Below are positions 1 through 7,110 of a DNA stretch of 11,515 nucleotides, piece after piece. Position 1 is the first letter of the stretch, and the number at the start of each line of letters is the position of its first letter. Position numbers and translations under genes: made by a program. Origin of the DNA: Nitratiruptor sp. Its GTDB lineage: Bacteria; Campylobacterota; Campylobacteria; Campylobacterales; Nitratiruptoraceae. Below the pieces are notes generated by a model. That model worked only from the letters and a program-made list of their open reading frames with translations, searched no databases and was not told the origin of the DNA. The stretch covers positions 1 through 11,515 of the forward strand of contig WGAX01000174.1 of NCBI GenBank assembly GCA_015494595.1, in the 5' to 3' direction.

Positions 1-151
1 CATCTGCCGCTTCACTCATTTTCGAAGCGCTCACAACCACCTTTTCAATCTGCGCCACTTCGCTAGCGACCGCTCCAAGCTGCACCATAGAGACGGTTGC
101 TGCAATCGCAGCAAGCGAGAAGTATTTTTTCTTGAAGCCTTTGGCTACCAT
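1..151 (-). CDS. TonB-dependent outer-membrane receptor, N-terminal fragment (BtuB-like?)
   Basis: The gene runs off the left edge; only the first 50 codons are present. Reading the minus strand from ATG at 151 gives a basic start (MVAKGFKKKYF), a hydrophobic stretch ending in AVAS that looks like a Sec signal peptide, and then EKVVVSASKM at about residues 36-45. That last segment resembles the TonB-box/plug start of TonB-dependent receptors (the common form is EVVVTAS). An AAGGAG ribosome binding site lies 5-6 nt upstream. The gene follows cobO after 32 nt with no terminator between, so it is probably the next gene of the operon. Adjacency to a corrinoid adenosyltransferase suggests cobalamin uptake. 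A nickel or siderophore ligand is also possible, because the operon is devoted to nickel enzymes. The family call is fairly secure; the ligand is inference. Confidence 0.72.
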   Translation of the reverse strand, partial: MVAKGFKKKYFSLAAIAATVSMVQLGAVASEVAQIEKVVVSASKMSEAAD

Positions 152-183
152 GGATACTCCTTTTTTGCGAAATTGTAACACAT

Positions 184-681
184 TTAATACTCTATGCCCA
201 CTCTAGCCTGCACTCCTTTATCGAAATAGTGCTTGACTTTGTCCATATGAGTAACGAGATCGGCTAGCTCTATGAGTCTAGGCGTAGCGCCGCGTCCCGT
301 GAGGATAAGTTCCATCTCTTTGGGCGCTTTTTGCATAAGTTTTGCTATATCTTCTTCTCTTAGCAATCCCCAATGCAGCGTCACGATTATTTCATCCAAA
401 ACGACTACGTCAAAACCTTTTTCCAAAATTTTAAGAGCGTTTCCATATTGACGCCTTACCATCCTTATCTGCTTGGATATTGGCTTGTCGTTTACAAACG
501 TGCCATCCCACTCCCTATTAATCAAAGCGCCACACTTTTGCAAAAGCGCTATCTCATGGGAAACCCACGCTTTCATAAACTGAAAAAAGGCCACCCTCTT
601 GCCGGCCCCGAGGGCTCTAAGAGCCAGCCCCACGGCTGCGGTAGTTTTGCCTTTACCATCACCTGTGTAGATCTGAATCAT
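184..681 (-). CDS. cobO: Corrinoid adenosyltransferase, CobO/BtuR family
   Basis: ATP:cob(I)alamin adenosyltransferase (cytoplasmic), which puts the 5'-deoxyadenosyl group on corrinoids in cobalamin synthesis or salvage. The 165-residue protein carries the family's atypical P-loop GDGKGKTTA (residues 7-15) close to the N-terminus, a Walker-B-like VVVLDE (92-97), and the C-terminal signature LTGRGATPRLIELADLVTHM (127-146) followed by KHYFDKG and GIEY at the end. It is shorter than E. coli BtuR (about 196 residues), mainly because the N-terminal extension before the P-loop is missing. The ATG at 681 has only a weak site (AGAGA, 6 nt away) and overlaps the preceding gene by 23 nt, so it is probably translated by coupling. 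The TonB-receptor gene follows. Its position at the end of a hydrogenase-maturation operon is unusual. The family is clear; whether it serves de novo synthesis or salvage cannot be told. Confidence 0.93.
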   Translation of the reverse strand: MIQIYTGDGKGKTTAAVGLALRALGAGKRVAFFQFMKAWVSHEIALLQKCGALINREWDGTFVNDKPISKQIRMVRRQYGNALKILEKGFDVVVLDEIIVTLHWGLLREEDIAKLMQKAPKEMELILTGRGATPRLIELADLVTHMDKVKHYFDKGVQARVGIEY

Positions 682-1279
682 TGGCAGTCTCTATGACAAT
701 ATCGTCAAATATCGCTTTGGCATCCCCTAATGCCACGACCCCGAGCCCTCCTGCCTGAGGCATATCATCGTGAATGGTAACTATCTTTTTCCCATCAAGA
801 TAGAGCATTATGTTCTTGTCACAAAAAACTGCTCGCAAAAGTACTTGGTTGCGTTGCAAGGAAAGGCTCTTTTGTAAAAGCGTAGCAATATTTTTACCAT
901 CTACTTTTTGCACAAGTAGCCGCTTTTTGGCAAAATCGATGATTGTGCTAATGAAGTGCTTGCGATCTCTTGCCCTAAAAACAAGGCCTCCGCTCTTTTT
1001 GGCTGCAATCTTGGCGCTGATGGCTCCATTTGTAAAATAGTGATCTTTTGTAAAGAATATGTTGAACTCTTTGTCGTCATAGCCTCTAGGATATTTGATG
1101 CACAGCTGCTTATGCTCATTCACCTCCCAAATGGCTGGAACAGATTTATTAAAGCTTGTCACAATCCATCCAAATGGCAGCTCTCCAGCTCTTACACTGT
1201 CAAAATCAACCCTCGCCACCTCTTTGAGATTGCACCCAAAAGCAGCAACACACGCTAAACTTACCAAAAACTTTCTCAT
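659..1279 (-). CDS. Exported protein, possible lipoprotein, with LamG/DUF1080-like beta-sandwich domain
   Basis: A 206-residue protein of unknown function. It begins with a typical export signal (MRKFLVSLACVAAFGC). Cys16 could be a lipidation site, although the -3 residue is Ala rather than the usual Leu/Val, so a lipoprotein is possible but not certain. From about residue 25 to 200 the pattern resembles concanavalin A-like jelly rolls of the LamG/DUF1080 (glycoside hydrolase 16-like) type: DFDS near the start, GGLVFRARDRKHF in the middle, LYLDGKKIVTIHD, a Gly-rich GGLGVVALGDAKA, and FDDIVIE at the end. No catalytic residues could be assigned; a binding role is as likely. The start lies 3 nt after the hypA stop, and its GGAG site overlaps that stop, so it is tightly linked to hypA. 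Its 3' end overlaps cobO by 23 nt. The fold call is by pattern only. Confidence 0.6.
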   Translation of the reverse strand: MRKFLVSLACVAAFGCNLKEVARVDFDSVRAGELPFGWIVTSFNKSVPAIWEVNEHKQLCIKYPRGYDDKEFNIFFTKDHYFTNGAISAKIAAKKSGGLVFRARDRKHFISTIIDFAKKRLLVQKVDGKNIATLLQKSLSLQRNQVLLRAVFCDKNIMLYLDGKKIVTIHDDMPQAGGLGVVALGDAKAIFDDIVIETANDSDLHR

Positions 1280-1282
1280 CTG

Positions 1283-1630
1283 CTACTCCATCTCCAAACT
1301 CATTAAAAGCATCTCTTCCCCATCTGTTACATCTACATCTGCACTCTCACATTTAGGGCATTCAAAAAAGATCGTTCCTTTCTCCAATTCACTCCTTTGC
1401 CCACAGGCTCTGCACTCCAATACTATTGGCTGCACTCTCATATCAAGCTTTGCATCCTTGCAAATGCTAACCTCTTTGAATGTATCAAAAGCTATAGCCA
1501 ATAAATCTGGCTCCACGCCGCTAAGCACCCCAATCTTTACAACTACTTTGGTCACTTTTTTGGCATTATGCTTTTTTGCATTTTGCTCTATTATATCAAG
1601 AAGACTCTGCACTATAGAGTATTCATGCAT
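1283..1630 (-). CDS. hypA: Hydrogenase/urease nickel incorporation protein HypA
   Basis: HypA is the cytoplasmic nickel metallochaperone that works with HypB to put Ni into the large subunit of NiFe hydrogenases. The 115-residue product begins MHEYSIV, with His2 needed for nickel binding, and has the zinc site made by Cys73-x2-Cys76 and Cys91-x2-Cys94 (ECRACG and ECPKCE). Its length is that of the family. A second ATG lies immediately upstream (1633); I chose 1630 because HypA proteins need His at position 2 and because the AGGAG site (1640-1636) then sits 5 nt away instead of 2. The start overlaps the end of hypX by 8 nt. It is unusual that hypA stands at the end of the hyp gene run instead of at its head as in E. 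coli. Confidence 0.96.
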   Translation of the reverse strand: MHEYSIVQSLLDIIEQNAKKHNAKKVTKVVVKIGVLSGVEPDLLAIAFDTFKEVSICKDAKLDMRVQPIVLECRACGQRSELEKGTIFFECPKCESADVDVTDGEEMLLMSLEME

Positions 1631-3290
1631 CATCTCTCCTATGAATGGCTAGCCTTGCGGGCGTTTTGGTAGGACAAACTTTATAAACAAAGGCTGTTCT
1701 AAGAGCATGAAATTCACTTTCTTTATCCCAAAACTGAGGATACATTGTTTCAAGCTCTCTTTCTACGCACTCTTCAATAAGCGCTGCATTCTGTTCTAAT
1801 CTATCTCTTTTTTGATCTATTAGATCAAAATAGCGATCTTCATCCTCTACAAGCTCTCTTGCAAATGTCTCCACCTCTGTAAGGGAATTTACTACTCTAT
1901 CTATCATTCCAATCTCTTGCGCCCTTTTGGCTGAAATTGGCAACGCCTCATATAAAAGCTTTTTTGCCATCTCTTCGCCAACTCTTCTTGGCAGCGTATA
2001 GGTGTGGTATTCGCTGCCACTTAGTCCCAAGGTTTTGTAGTGGGGATTGAGCACAACGCCGTCTCTAGCAAATATAAAATCGCTTGCCAACCCCAAAAAT
2101 ACTCCGCCTGCTCCTGCGTTTGCTCTAAAATAGGTAATCGTCAAACAATCTTCGCTAAAGAGAATCGATTTGACTAGATTATTCATCGCATTGATATTGC
2201 TCCAGCCATCTTCTCCCTGCTTTTTGCTATCTTCTAGTATACATAAATGAATGCCGTTGCTAAAAAACTGCTCCCCGCCAAGCAGCACCAAAACATCTAC
2301 CTCCTCACGGAGCGTCTCAACTGCATATTTGAGCCTGATACAATGCTCGCTGCTCATCGCTCCATTATAAAAATCAAATGCCAAAAAGCCGATGCGATCC
2401 TTTTGATAGAATGTTATCTCTTTGAAGGTTTGAAGTTCTGGTTCTACATACAAAGGTATGCGATGCTCTCTGATGCCTTTAAGGTGGCTTTTGAGCACAT
2501 AGGTTGAGGGCAGCTTGATTTGGCGCACGCTATCTTTGATCTCGGTCATTTGGCGAATCCATACTGCTCCATCTATAGTTTTGAGCAAAACCGCTCCATC
2601 TCTTTTAGCCAAAATCTCTTTTGGCTTTGCATCTACTTTTTCAAGCCCATTTTTCTCTTGAGCTGCTCCAAAGAGATAGACTTCAACTCCTAAAATCTCA
2701 TCTTTGACACCTGGAAAATTGTCTGAAGCGTTGATTTTGGTGATGATCTCTTTGGTAGTGTCTTTTTGCCAATCTATTTTTCTTCTTTCCTGCGTCACTT
2801 TGGGATGGGGAGGCAAGAGAGGATTTTTTTGTGGAGTTGGACTACCATGCAGCAGTCTATCTACAAGATCAATTGCTAAATCGCTTACTATCGTTCGATA
2901 GATGTAGCCTTTGGATCTTTGAGGGATAGTAAAATCAAAACTTGCTACAATTTCTCCTCCATCCATCACTTCATCCGCTCTTATTAGTGAAACGCCCCAT
3001 TTGCTTTTTTGCTTTAAAATTGCATTATCTAATGCCCACATTCCCCTATCGCCAAAGGGACCTGGATGGATGACGTAGGTTGGATAGTTTTGGTAAATCG
3101 CTCTTGGAATCTTTTTGGTGAGATATGGAGCAATGATGAGATCTGGCTTAAAAAGCTCTACGCCTTCAATCATAATCTCTTCACTAATAGCATACTCTAC
3201 ACTTACCTCATGCCCCAAATCTTTAAGGTAGCAAAAGACTCTTTGCGTTAGGGAGTTGAAAGTATCGCACAAAAGCAAAATCTTTAACAT
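1623..3290 (-). CDS. hypX: HypX/HoxX, CO-ligand synthesis protein for NiFe hydrogenase
   Basis: HypX makes the CO ligand of the NiFe active site: it moves a formyl group from N10-formyl-tetrahydrofolate to CoA and releases CO from formyl-CoA. The 555-residue product has both family domains. An N-terminal formyltransferase-like domain (about 1-210) contains the HypX-type motif HPGPFGDRG (75-83) and MDGGEI (109-114), then NFPGV. A C-terminal enoyl-CoA hydratase-like domain (about 295-470) contains GGEQFFSNGIHL (338-349), NAGAGGVFLGLASD (391-404), NPHYKTLGLSGSEY (415-428) and PRRVG. The combination separates it from methionyl-tRNA formyltransferase and from ordinary crotonases. It overlaps hypE by 7 nt and hypA by 8 nt. 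The family is usually linked to hydrogen oxidation in the presence of oxygen, so this organism probably uses hydrogen under at least microoxic conditions (inference). Confidence 0.95.
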   Translation of the reverse strand: MLKILLLCDTFNSLTQRVFCYLKDLGHEVSVEYAISEEIMIEGVELFKPDLIIAPYLTKKIPRAIYQNYPTYVIHPGPFGDRGMWALDNAILKQKSKWGVSLIRADEVMDGGEIVASFDFTIPQRSKGYIYRTIVSDLAIDLVDRLLHGSPTPQKNPLLPPHPKVTQERRKIDWQKDTTKEIITKINASDNFPGVKDEILGVEVYLFGAAQEKNGLEKVDAKPKEILAKRDGAVLLKTIDGAVWIRQMTEIKDSVRQIKLPSTYVLKSHLKGIREHRIPLYVEPELQTFKEITFYQKDRIGFLAFDFYNGAMSSEHCIRLKYAVETLREEVDVLVLLGGEQFFSNGIHLCILEDSKKQGEDGWSNINAMNNLVKSILFSEDCLTITYFRANAGAGGVFLGLASDFIFARDGVVLNPHYKTLGLSGSEYHTYTLPRRVGEEMAKKLLYEALPISAKRAQEIGMIDRVVNSLTEVETFARELVEDEDRYFDLIDQKRDRLEQNAALIEECVERELETMYPQFWDKESEFHALRTAFVYKVCPTKTPARLAIHRRDDA

Positions 3291-4276
3291 ATTCTTGGCA
3301 GTATCTCCCCGCTTGGCATATCAAGAAACCTCTTTGTGCCCCATTCGCTTTGTAGCGTTACTCTCCCAGGATAGCTCTTTGTTACTTTGCCAATAATTGC
3401 TGCATCTTCATTGAACTCTTGCAAAATTTTTAGCGCCTTTTTTTCATCTTTTGGATCCACTACCAACACAAACCTCCCCTCATTTGCCAGCACAAACGGC
3501 TCAAATCCCAAAATCTCACAAATTCCTTGCACCTCTTGGCTAACCCTCACGCTTGCCTCATCCACTTCAAAGGTAAGCTCAGTAGCCCTTGCCCACTCAT
3601 TAAGGACTGCTGCCACACCACCTCTTGTGGCATCTCTCATCGCTTTGATAGTAATGCCATCATCAATGAGCCTTTTTACAATGGGCCACAAACTTGCACA
3701 ATCGCTCGTTATTTCACTTTCAAGCTCAATTCCTTCACGCGCTGCAAAGATGCAAGCCCCGTGCCTAGCTATATCGCCGCTAAAAAGCAGGCTATCTCCC
3801 TCTTGGATACTCCTTTGGCTAGCTTCAATTTTCCTCTCTCCAATAGCAGAAGTGGTAATAAAAATCCTATCCACACTCCCCTTTGGCACCACTTTCGTAT
3901 CGCCTGTAACAACTACCGCTTCATTGATGGCGAGCTCATTTTTGATGCTTCTTAAAATCTTTTCAAACTCTCTTACACTAAAGCCCTCTTCAATGATAAA
4001 TGATAAACTCAAAAACTTTGGCTTTGCTCCCATCATAGCTAGATCATTGCAACTGCCAGCAATTGAAAGCTTTCCAATATCACCTCCTGGAAAAAATGGA
4101 GGACTCACCGTAAAAGAGTCTGTGCAAAAGCATGGACTTTGCAGACTCTCTAGAGGCGTTGCATCTTCAGCCCTAGCAAGGTAGCTATTTTTGAGATGCC
4201 GAAATACTAACTTTTCTAAAAGCTCACTACTCTCCTCTCCTCCACTTCCCATTGCAAGAGTGATATGTTTTTGCAT
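3284..4276 (-). CDS. hypE: Hydrogenase maturation protein HypE (carbamoyl dehydratase)
   Basis: HypE receives the carbamoyl group from HypF on its C-terminal cysteine and dehydrates it with ATP to a thiocyanate, the source of the CN ligands. The 330-residue product begins MQKHITLAMGSGGEES, has the AIRS-type nucleotide-binding segments TDSFTVSPPFFPGGDIGKL and AGSCNDLAMMGAKP, then TGDTKVV and RDATRGGV, and ends exactly in PRIC, the acceptor cysteine. That ending separates it from SelD, PurM and ThiL. A longer frame opens upstream at 4321, but I chose the ATG at 4276: it begins the conserved protein and has an AAGGAG site 5 nt away that overlaps the hypD stop codon. There is an 8-nt gap to hypD and a 7-nt overlap with hypX. 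Confidence 0.97.
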   Translation of the reverse strand: MQKHITLAMGSGGEESSELLEKLVFRHLKNSYLARAEDATPLESLQSPCFCTDSFTVSPPFFPGGDIGKLSIAGSCNDLAMMGAKPKFLSLSFIIEEGFSVREFEKILRSIKNELAINEAVVVTGDTKVVPKGSVDRIFITTSAIGERKIEASQRSIQEGDSLLFSGDIARHGACIFAAREGIELESEITSDCASLWPIVKRLIDDGITIKAMRDATRGGVAAVLNEWARATELTFEVDEASVRVSQEVQGICEILGFEPFVLANEGRFVLVVDPKDEKKALKILQEFNEDAAIIGKVTKSYPGRVTLQSEWGTKRFLDMPSGEILPRIC

Positions 4277-4284
4277 CTTGCTCC

Positions 4285-5415
4285 TTATAAAAGATTGCCA
4301 TATTTGTAATATGCCGCACACGCTCCTTCACTGCTTACCATACAGCTACCAAGGGGCTTAGCTGGCGTGCAGGCTGTGCCAAATACTTGGCATTCAGTGG
4401 GCTTTGCCATGCCTCTTAAGATGTCGCCACAAATACAAAGCTTATGATCCTCAATCTCTTCTTTTGGCAGATCATACACCCTTTCAGCATCATAATCACT
4501 ATACGCATCTTTTAGCTTCCAGGCGCTTTTTGGGATATTGCCAAGCCCTCGCCACTTGAAAAGATCTCTTTTTTCAAAATATTTTTCAATAAGCTCTTGG
4601 GCTTTGCGGTTTCCCTCTCTTGTCACACTTCTTTTATACTGCACCTCTACTTCGCATCGCCCCTCATTAAATTGTTTGACTAGCATCAACACCCCCTCCA
4701 TGACATCCACCGGCTCAAAGCCGGCTACAACTACGGGGCGATTATATTTAGCTGGAAACTCTTCATATATTTTACTGCCAGCAATGACACTTACATGGCT
4801 AGGACCCAAAAATGCATCGATTTGATTGTTGTAGCTATCAATATGCTCATCTCTGCTATCAATGAGCTCCCTCATTACCTCTGGGACGGTAACATGGTTG
4901 ATATGTAGAAGTAGATTAGTCATTTTTTGAGCAATGGCACTCTCTAAAAGCGCTGCCGTCATAGGAGTAGTGGTCTCAAAGCCAATGGCAAAAAATATCA
5001 CTGTTTTTTCACGATTTTCCTTGGCAATTTTTAGCACATCCAAAGGGGAATAGACAAACCTTACATCTGCTCCTTTACTCCTTGCATCTTGCAAGCTCCC
5101 TTTGCTACCAGGCACTCTAATCATGTCCCCAAGCGTGCAAAGAATCACATTTTCTTGCATAGCCAAGATATAGGCATGATCGATTCGCTCCTTTGGCATT
5201 ATACAGACTGGACACCCTGGACCATGGATAAAAAAGATATTTTTTGGCAATAGCTGTAAAAGCCCATACTTCATAATGGTATGGGTATGCCCGCCGCACA
5301 CCTCCATGATATTGATGGGGTTTGCTAGCTTGCTTGCCTCTAGCTCTATTTCTTTGGCTAAGGCTTTTATAGTCTTTGGATCGCGAAAACGAACATATAA
5401 ATCTCTAAGCTCCAC
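4285..5415 (-). CDS. hypD: Hydrogenase maturation protein HypD (Fe-S scaffold)
   Basis: HypD, with HypC, is the scaffold on which Fe(CN)2CO is built; it carries a 4Fe-4S cluster and redox-active cysteines. With a GTG start at 5415 the product is 376 residues, the normal length. It has EVCGGHTHTI with Cys40 (38-47), GPGCPVCIMP with Cys68 and Cys71, an FETTTP segment in the middle, and a cysteine-rich C-terminus (Cys327, 329, 342, 349, 358, 366) containing FGTACTP. The open frame extends to a TTG at 5448, but I prefer the GTG at 5415. It gives the family-like opening MELRDLYVRFRDP and has a GGAGG site (5425-5421) 5 nt before it, whereas the TTG would overlap hypC by 44 nt. With the GTG start the overlap with hypC is 11 nt. 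Confidence 0.95.
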   Translation of the reverse strand: MELRDLYVRFRDPKTIKALAKEIELEASKLANPINIMEVCGGHTHTIMKYGLLQLLPKNIFFIHGPGCPVCIMPKERIDHAYILAMQENVILCTLGDMIRVPGSKGSLQDARSKGADVRFVYSPLDVLKIAKENREKTVIFFAIGFETTTPMTAALLESAIAQKMTNLLLHINHVTVPEVMRELIDSRDEHIDSYNNQIDAFLGPSHVSVIAGSKIYEEFPAKYNRPVVVAGFEPVDVMEGVLMLVKQFNEGRCEVEVQYKRSVTREGNRKAQELIEKYFEKRDLFKWRGLGNIPKSAWKLKDAYSDYDAERVYDLPKEEIEDHKLCICGDILRGMAKPTECQVFGTACTPAKPLGSCMVSSEGACAAYYKYGNLL

Positions 5416-5698
5416 CAGCGCCTCCAGGGCAATTGTCACTCTCTTCAATCATCCTTTGACGCTCATCCTCCTCCATCTTCTCAATTATCTCTTGATAGAG
5501 CTTGATAGACTCTTTGGCATACTCCTCATCGATAATATTCATCGCATAGCCAATGTGAATGAGCACAAAATCACCAACTTTCACCTCATCTGCAATAAAA
5601 TCAATCCCCACCTCTCTTTTGACACCCAATGTATCTACAATGGCGGTGCACTTTTCTTTGTCAATACTTATGACTTGGCTTGGAATCGACAGGCACAT
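5405..5698 (-). CDS. hypC: Hydrogenase maturation chaperone HypC
   Basis: HypC is the small chaperone that carries the Fe(CN)2CO group with HypD and delivers it to the hydrogenase large subunit. The 97-residue product begins MCLSIPSQV, with the essential Cys2 exposed after loss of Met, and has VGDFVLIHIGYAM (41-53), in which His48 is the conserved histidine. After the OB-like core (about 1-60) comes a charged helical tail (60-88) rich in Glu and Lys and then an unusual glycine-rich end (CPGGAGGA). The DNA of that end also provides the ribosome binding site and start codon of hypD. The start codon shares bases with the hypB stop (TAATG), so the two are translationally coupled. Confidence 0.96.
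   Translation of the reverse strand: MCLSIPSQVISIDKEKCTAIVDTLGVKREVGIDFIADEVKVGDFVLIHIGYAMNIIDEEYAKESIKLYQEIIEKMEEDERQRMIEESDNCPGGAGGA
5421..5425 (-). promoter_or_regulatory. Ribosome binding site deciding the hypD GTG start
   Basis: GGAGG on the minus strand (5425-5421) lies 5 nt before GTG at 5415, inside the last codons of hypC. Neither the upstream TTG (5448) nor the GTG at 5439 begins the conserved part of HypD. The site is therefore the main reason for placing the hypD start at 5415. Confidence 0.65.
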
Positions 5699-6432
5699 TA
5701 GCGCATCTCCATTTTAAATTTAATCCATTTTGATAGTTTCTTGATCGATTCCTCATCCTTGGTAGAGATTTCCATAATATCTACATTTGGCTTAATTTTC
5801 CTAGCACTTTTCTTAGCAGCCTCTACATCAAAATCAAAATAAGGTAAAAGATCGACTTTTGTAATGAGCACGAAGTCTGCTTGGCGAAACATTACTGGGT
5901 ATTTTTCTATCTTATCATCTCCTTCTGGCACGCTCACTAACACAATATTTATGTGTGCTCCCACATCATAGCTTGCAGGACACACCAAGTTGCCAACATT
6001 TTCAATAAAGCAGACATCTACCCCATCCAAATCGATATGGTGCAAAGCCTTATGCACCATAAAAGCATCCAGATGGCAAGCGCTACCGGTTGTAATTTGA
6101 TAAGCTTGAATCCCTTTGGCTTTAAGCCTATCAGCATCCCTGTTCGTCTCTAAATCCCCTTCAATTACTGCAAATCTGAAGTCATTCAATTCGGCTAGCT
6201 TTTCTAAAAGAGAAGTTTTTCCGCTTCCAGGCGAACTCATAAGATTAATAGCAAGCACGCCGTGTCTATCAAAATGCTCTCTATTGTGTGCTGCTTCATG
6301 ATCATTTTTGTCCAAAATTTTAGTAATTACCTCAATAGTTTTGGCGTCACTCAGCTGAGGATTGGTATGCAACTCATGATGATGATCGTGATGGTGCCCA
6401 TCTGTGATACTACAACCGCAATCTTTACACAT
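5698..6432 (-). CDS. hypB: Hydrogenase nickel incorporation GTPase HypB
   Basis: HypB is the SIMIBI-class GTPase that powers nickel delivery with HypA. The 244-residue product has the N-terminal high-affinity nickel motif CKDCGC (2-7), followed by a short histidine cluster (GHHHDHHHE, 12-20) that may store nickel. The G-domain has the P-loop SSPGSGKTS (66-74), EGDLETNRDADR (91-102), a metal-binding GSACH with Cys120 and His121, ENVGNLVCP (144-152) and the guanine-specificity element TKVDL (191-195). It keeps both the CxxCGC motif and a modest histidine stretch, whereas many family members have only one. An AGGAG site lies just upstream of the ATG. The gap from the transporter gene is 9 nt. 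Confidence 0.97.
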   Translation of the reverse strand: MCKDCGCSITDGHHHDHHHELHTNPQLSDAKTIEVITKILDKNDHEAAHNREHFDRHGVLAINLMSSPGSGKTSLLEKLAELNDFRFAVIEGDLETNRDADRLKAKGIQAYQITTGSACHLDAFMVHKALHHIDLDGVDVCFIENVGNLVCPASYDVGAHINIVLVSVPEGDDKIEKYPVMFRQADFVLITKVDLLPYFDFDVEAAKKSARKIKPNVDIMEISTKDEESIKKLSKWIKFKMEMR

Positions 6433-6441
6433 CTTCTCCTC

Positions 6442-7083
6442 CTATATAAACATAGAGCTACCCACTACCAGCGACACAACACCGGCAGTAGCAAAAGCAA
6501 GGCGCACATTGCGTCTGGTATGTAAAAGGCTTTCATTAATAAGTCCCACAATATATCCAAATACCATAAACACCAGCATCACCCCAAGAGTAAAGCTTGC
6601 CACCATCCATAGACTCACTTCCTGATGCGCAATAGCACTCAATGTCACTAGCATTCCCCTTACGCCGCCAATACCCATCAAAGTCCCAATAGTTAGCGCG
6701 CTAGCCACACGACCTCTATCTTGATGCGTATGCTCTTTGCCAAACCAGATGTGAATATGGCGTTTACCTTCATGATCATGCCAACCTACATTGATGCGGT
6801 TTGTCAAAGCCATAAAAAGCAAAAAAAGCCCTATAGCAATGATTACACCAGCACTAATATAATCTGCATAAGCTAGCAGCTCTTCACTCAGATCAATATG
6901 CTGTAAAATCTTGGCAAACGCAAATAGACTGAGTCCATGTCCCACTGCAAAGGCAAGCGTAATAAGAAGTGTTTTACTTTTCGATTTTCCGATACTAAAA
7001 TCGGCAATAGCTGTGAGATGATCTGGCCCAAAGGCATGCAAAATCCCATACCAAAAAAGAAGAATAAGTGGTAAACTCTCCAT
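6442..7083 (-). CDS. NicO/UreH-type nickel (cobalt) transporter
   Basis: An inner-membrane permease likely to supply Ni2+ for hydrogenase maturation. The 213-residue protein has about six hydrophobic segments (roughly 4-27, 37-60, 72-94, 126-150, 157-184 and 196-213). The first carries the nickel/cobalt transporter signature HX4DH, here HAFGPDH (His16-Asp21-His22). GHGLSLF (48-54) follows in the second. The cytoplasmic or periplasmic loop at about 101-120 is rich in histidine (WHDHEGKRHIHIW, then KEHTH), as in many nickel transporters. It is the first gene of the transcript leading into hypB, and the ATG has an AGGAG site 6 nt upstream. Placement next to hypB argues for nickel as the main substrate; cobalt is possible given cobO further down. 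It is short compared with NiCoT (HoxN) permeases and fits the NicO/UreH-like group better. Confidence 0.85.
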   Translation of the reverse strand: MESLPLILLFWYGILHAFGPDHLTAIADFSIGKSKSKTLLITLAFAVGHGLSLFAFAKILQHIDLSEELLAYADYISAGVIIAIGLFLLFMALTNRINVGWHDHEGKRHIHIWFGKEHTHQDRGRVASALTIGTLMGIGGVRGMLVTLSAIAHQEVSLWMVASFTLGVMLVFMVFGYIVGLINESLLHTRRNVRLAFATAGVVSLVVGSSMFI

Positions 7084-7110
7084 TTCTCTCTCCTGAATGA
7101 TTGCTCATTT

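Noticed and set aside
152..183. Possible cobalamin riboswitch before the TonB-receptor gene
   Set aside because: The gap is only 32 nt, far too short, and cobO lies inside another gene's 3' end, leaving no leader there either.
1095..1652. A 185-codon plus-strand frame across hypA and the exported-protein gene
   Set aside because: It is Ser/Thr/Leu-rich, has no known motif and spans the boundary of two well-supported minus-strand genes.
3387..4184. A 265-codon open frame on the plus strand opposite hypE
   Set aside because: It is antisense to a securely identified gene, has no plausible ribosome binding site or recognisable domain, and reads as a low-complexity Ser/Leu-rich shadow.
4277..4321. 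Extended HypE start at 4321
   Set aside because: The extra 15 residues overlap hypD and are not part of the HypE fold; ATG 4276 has a strong ribosome binding site.
5416..5448. Extended N-terminus of HypD from TTG at 5448
   Set aside because: It would overlap hypC by 44 nt and begin outside the conserved part of the family; GTG at 5415 has a well-placed GGAGG.
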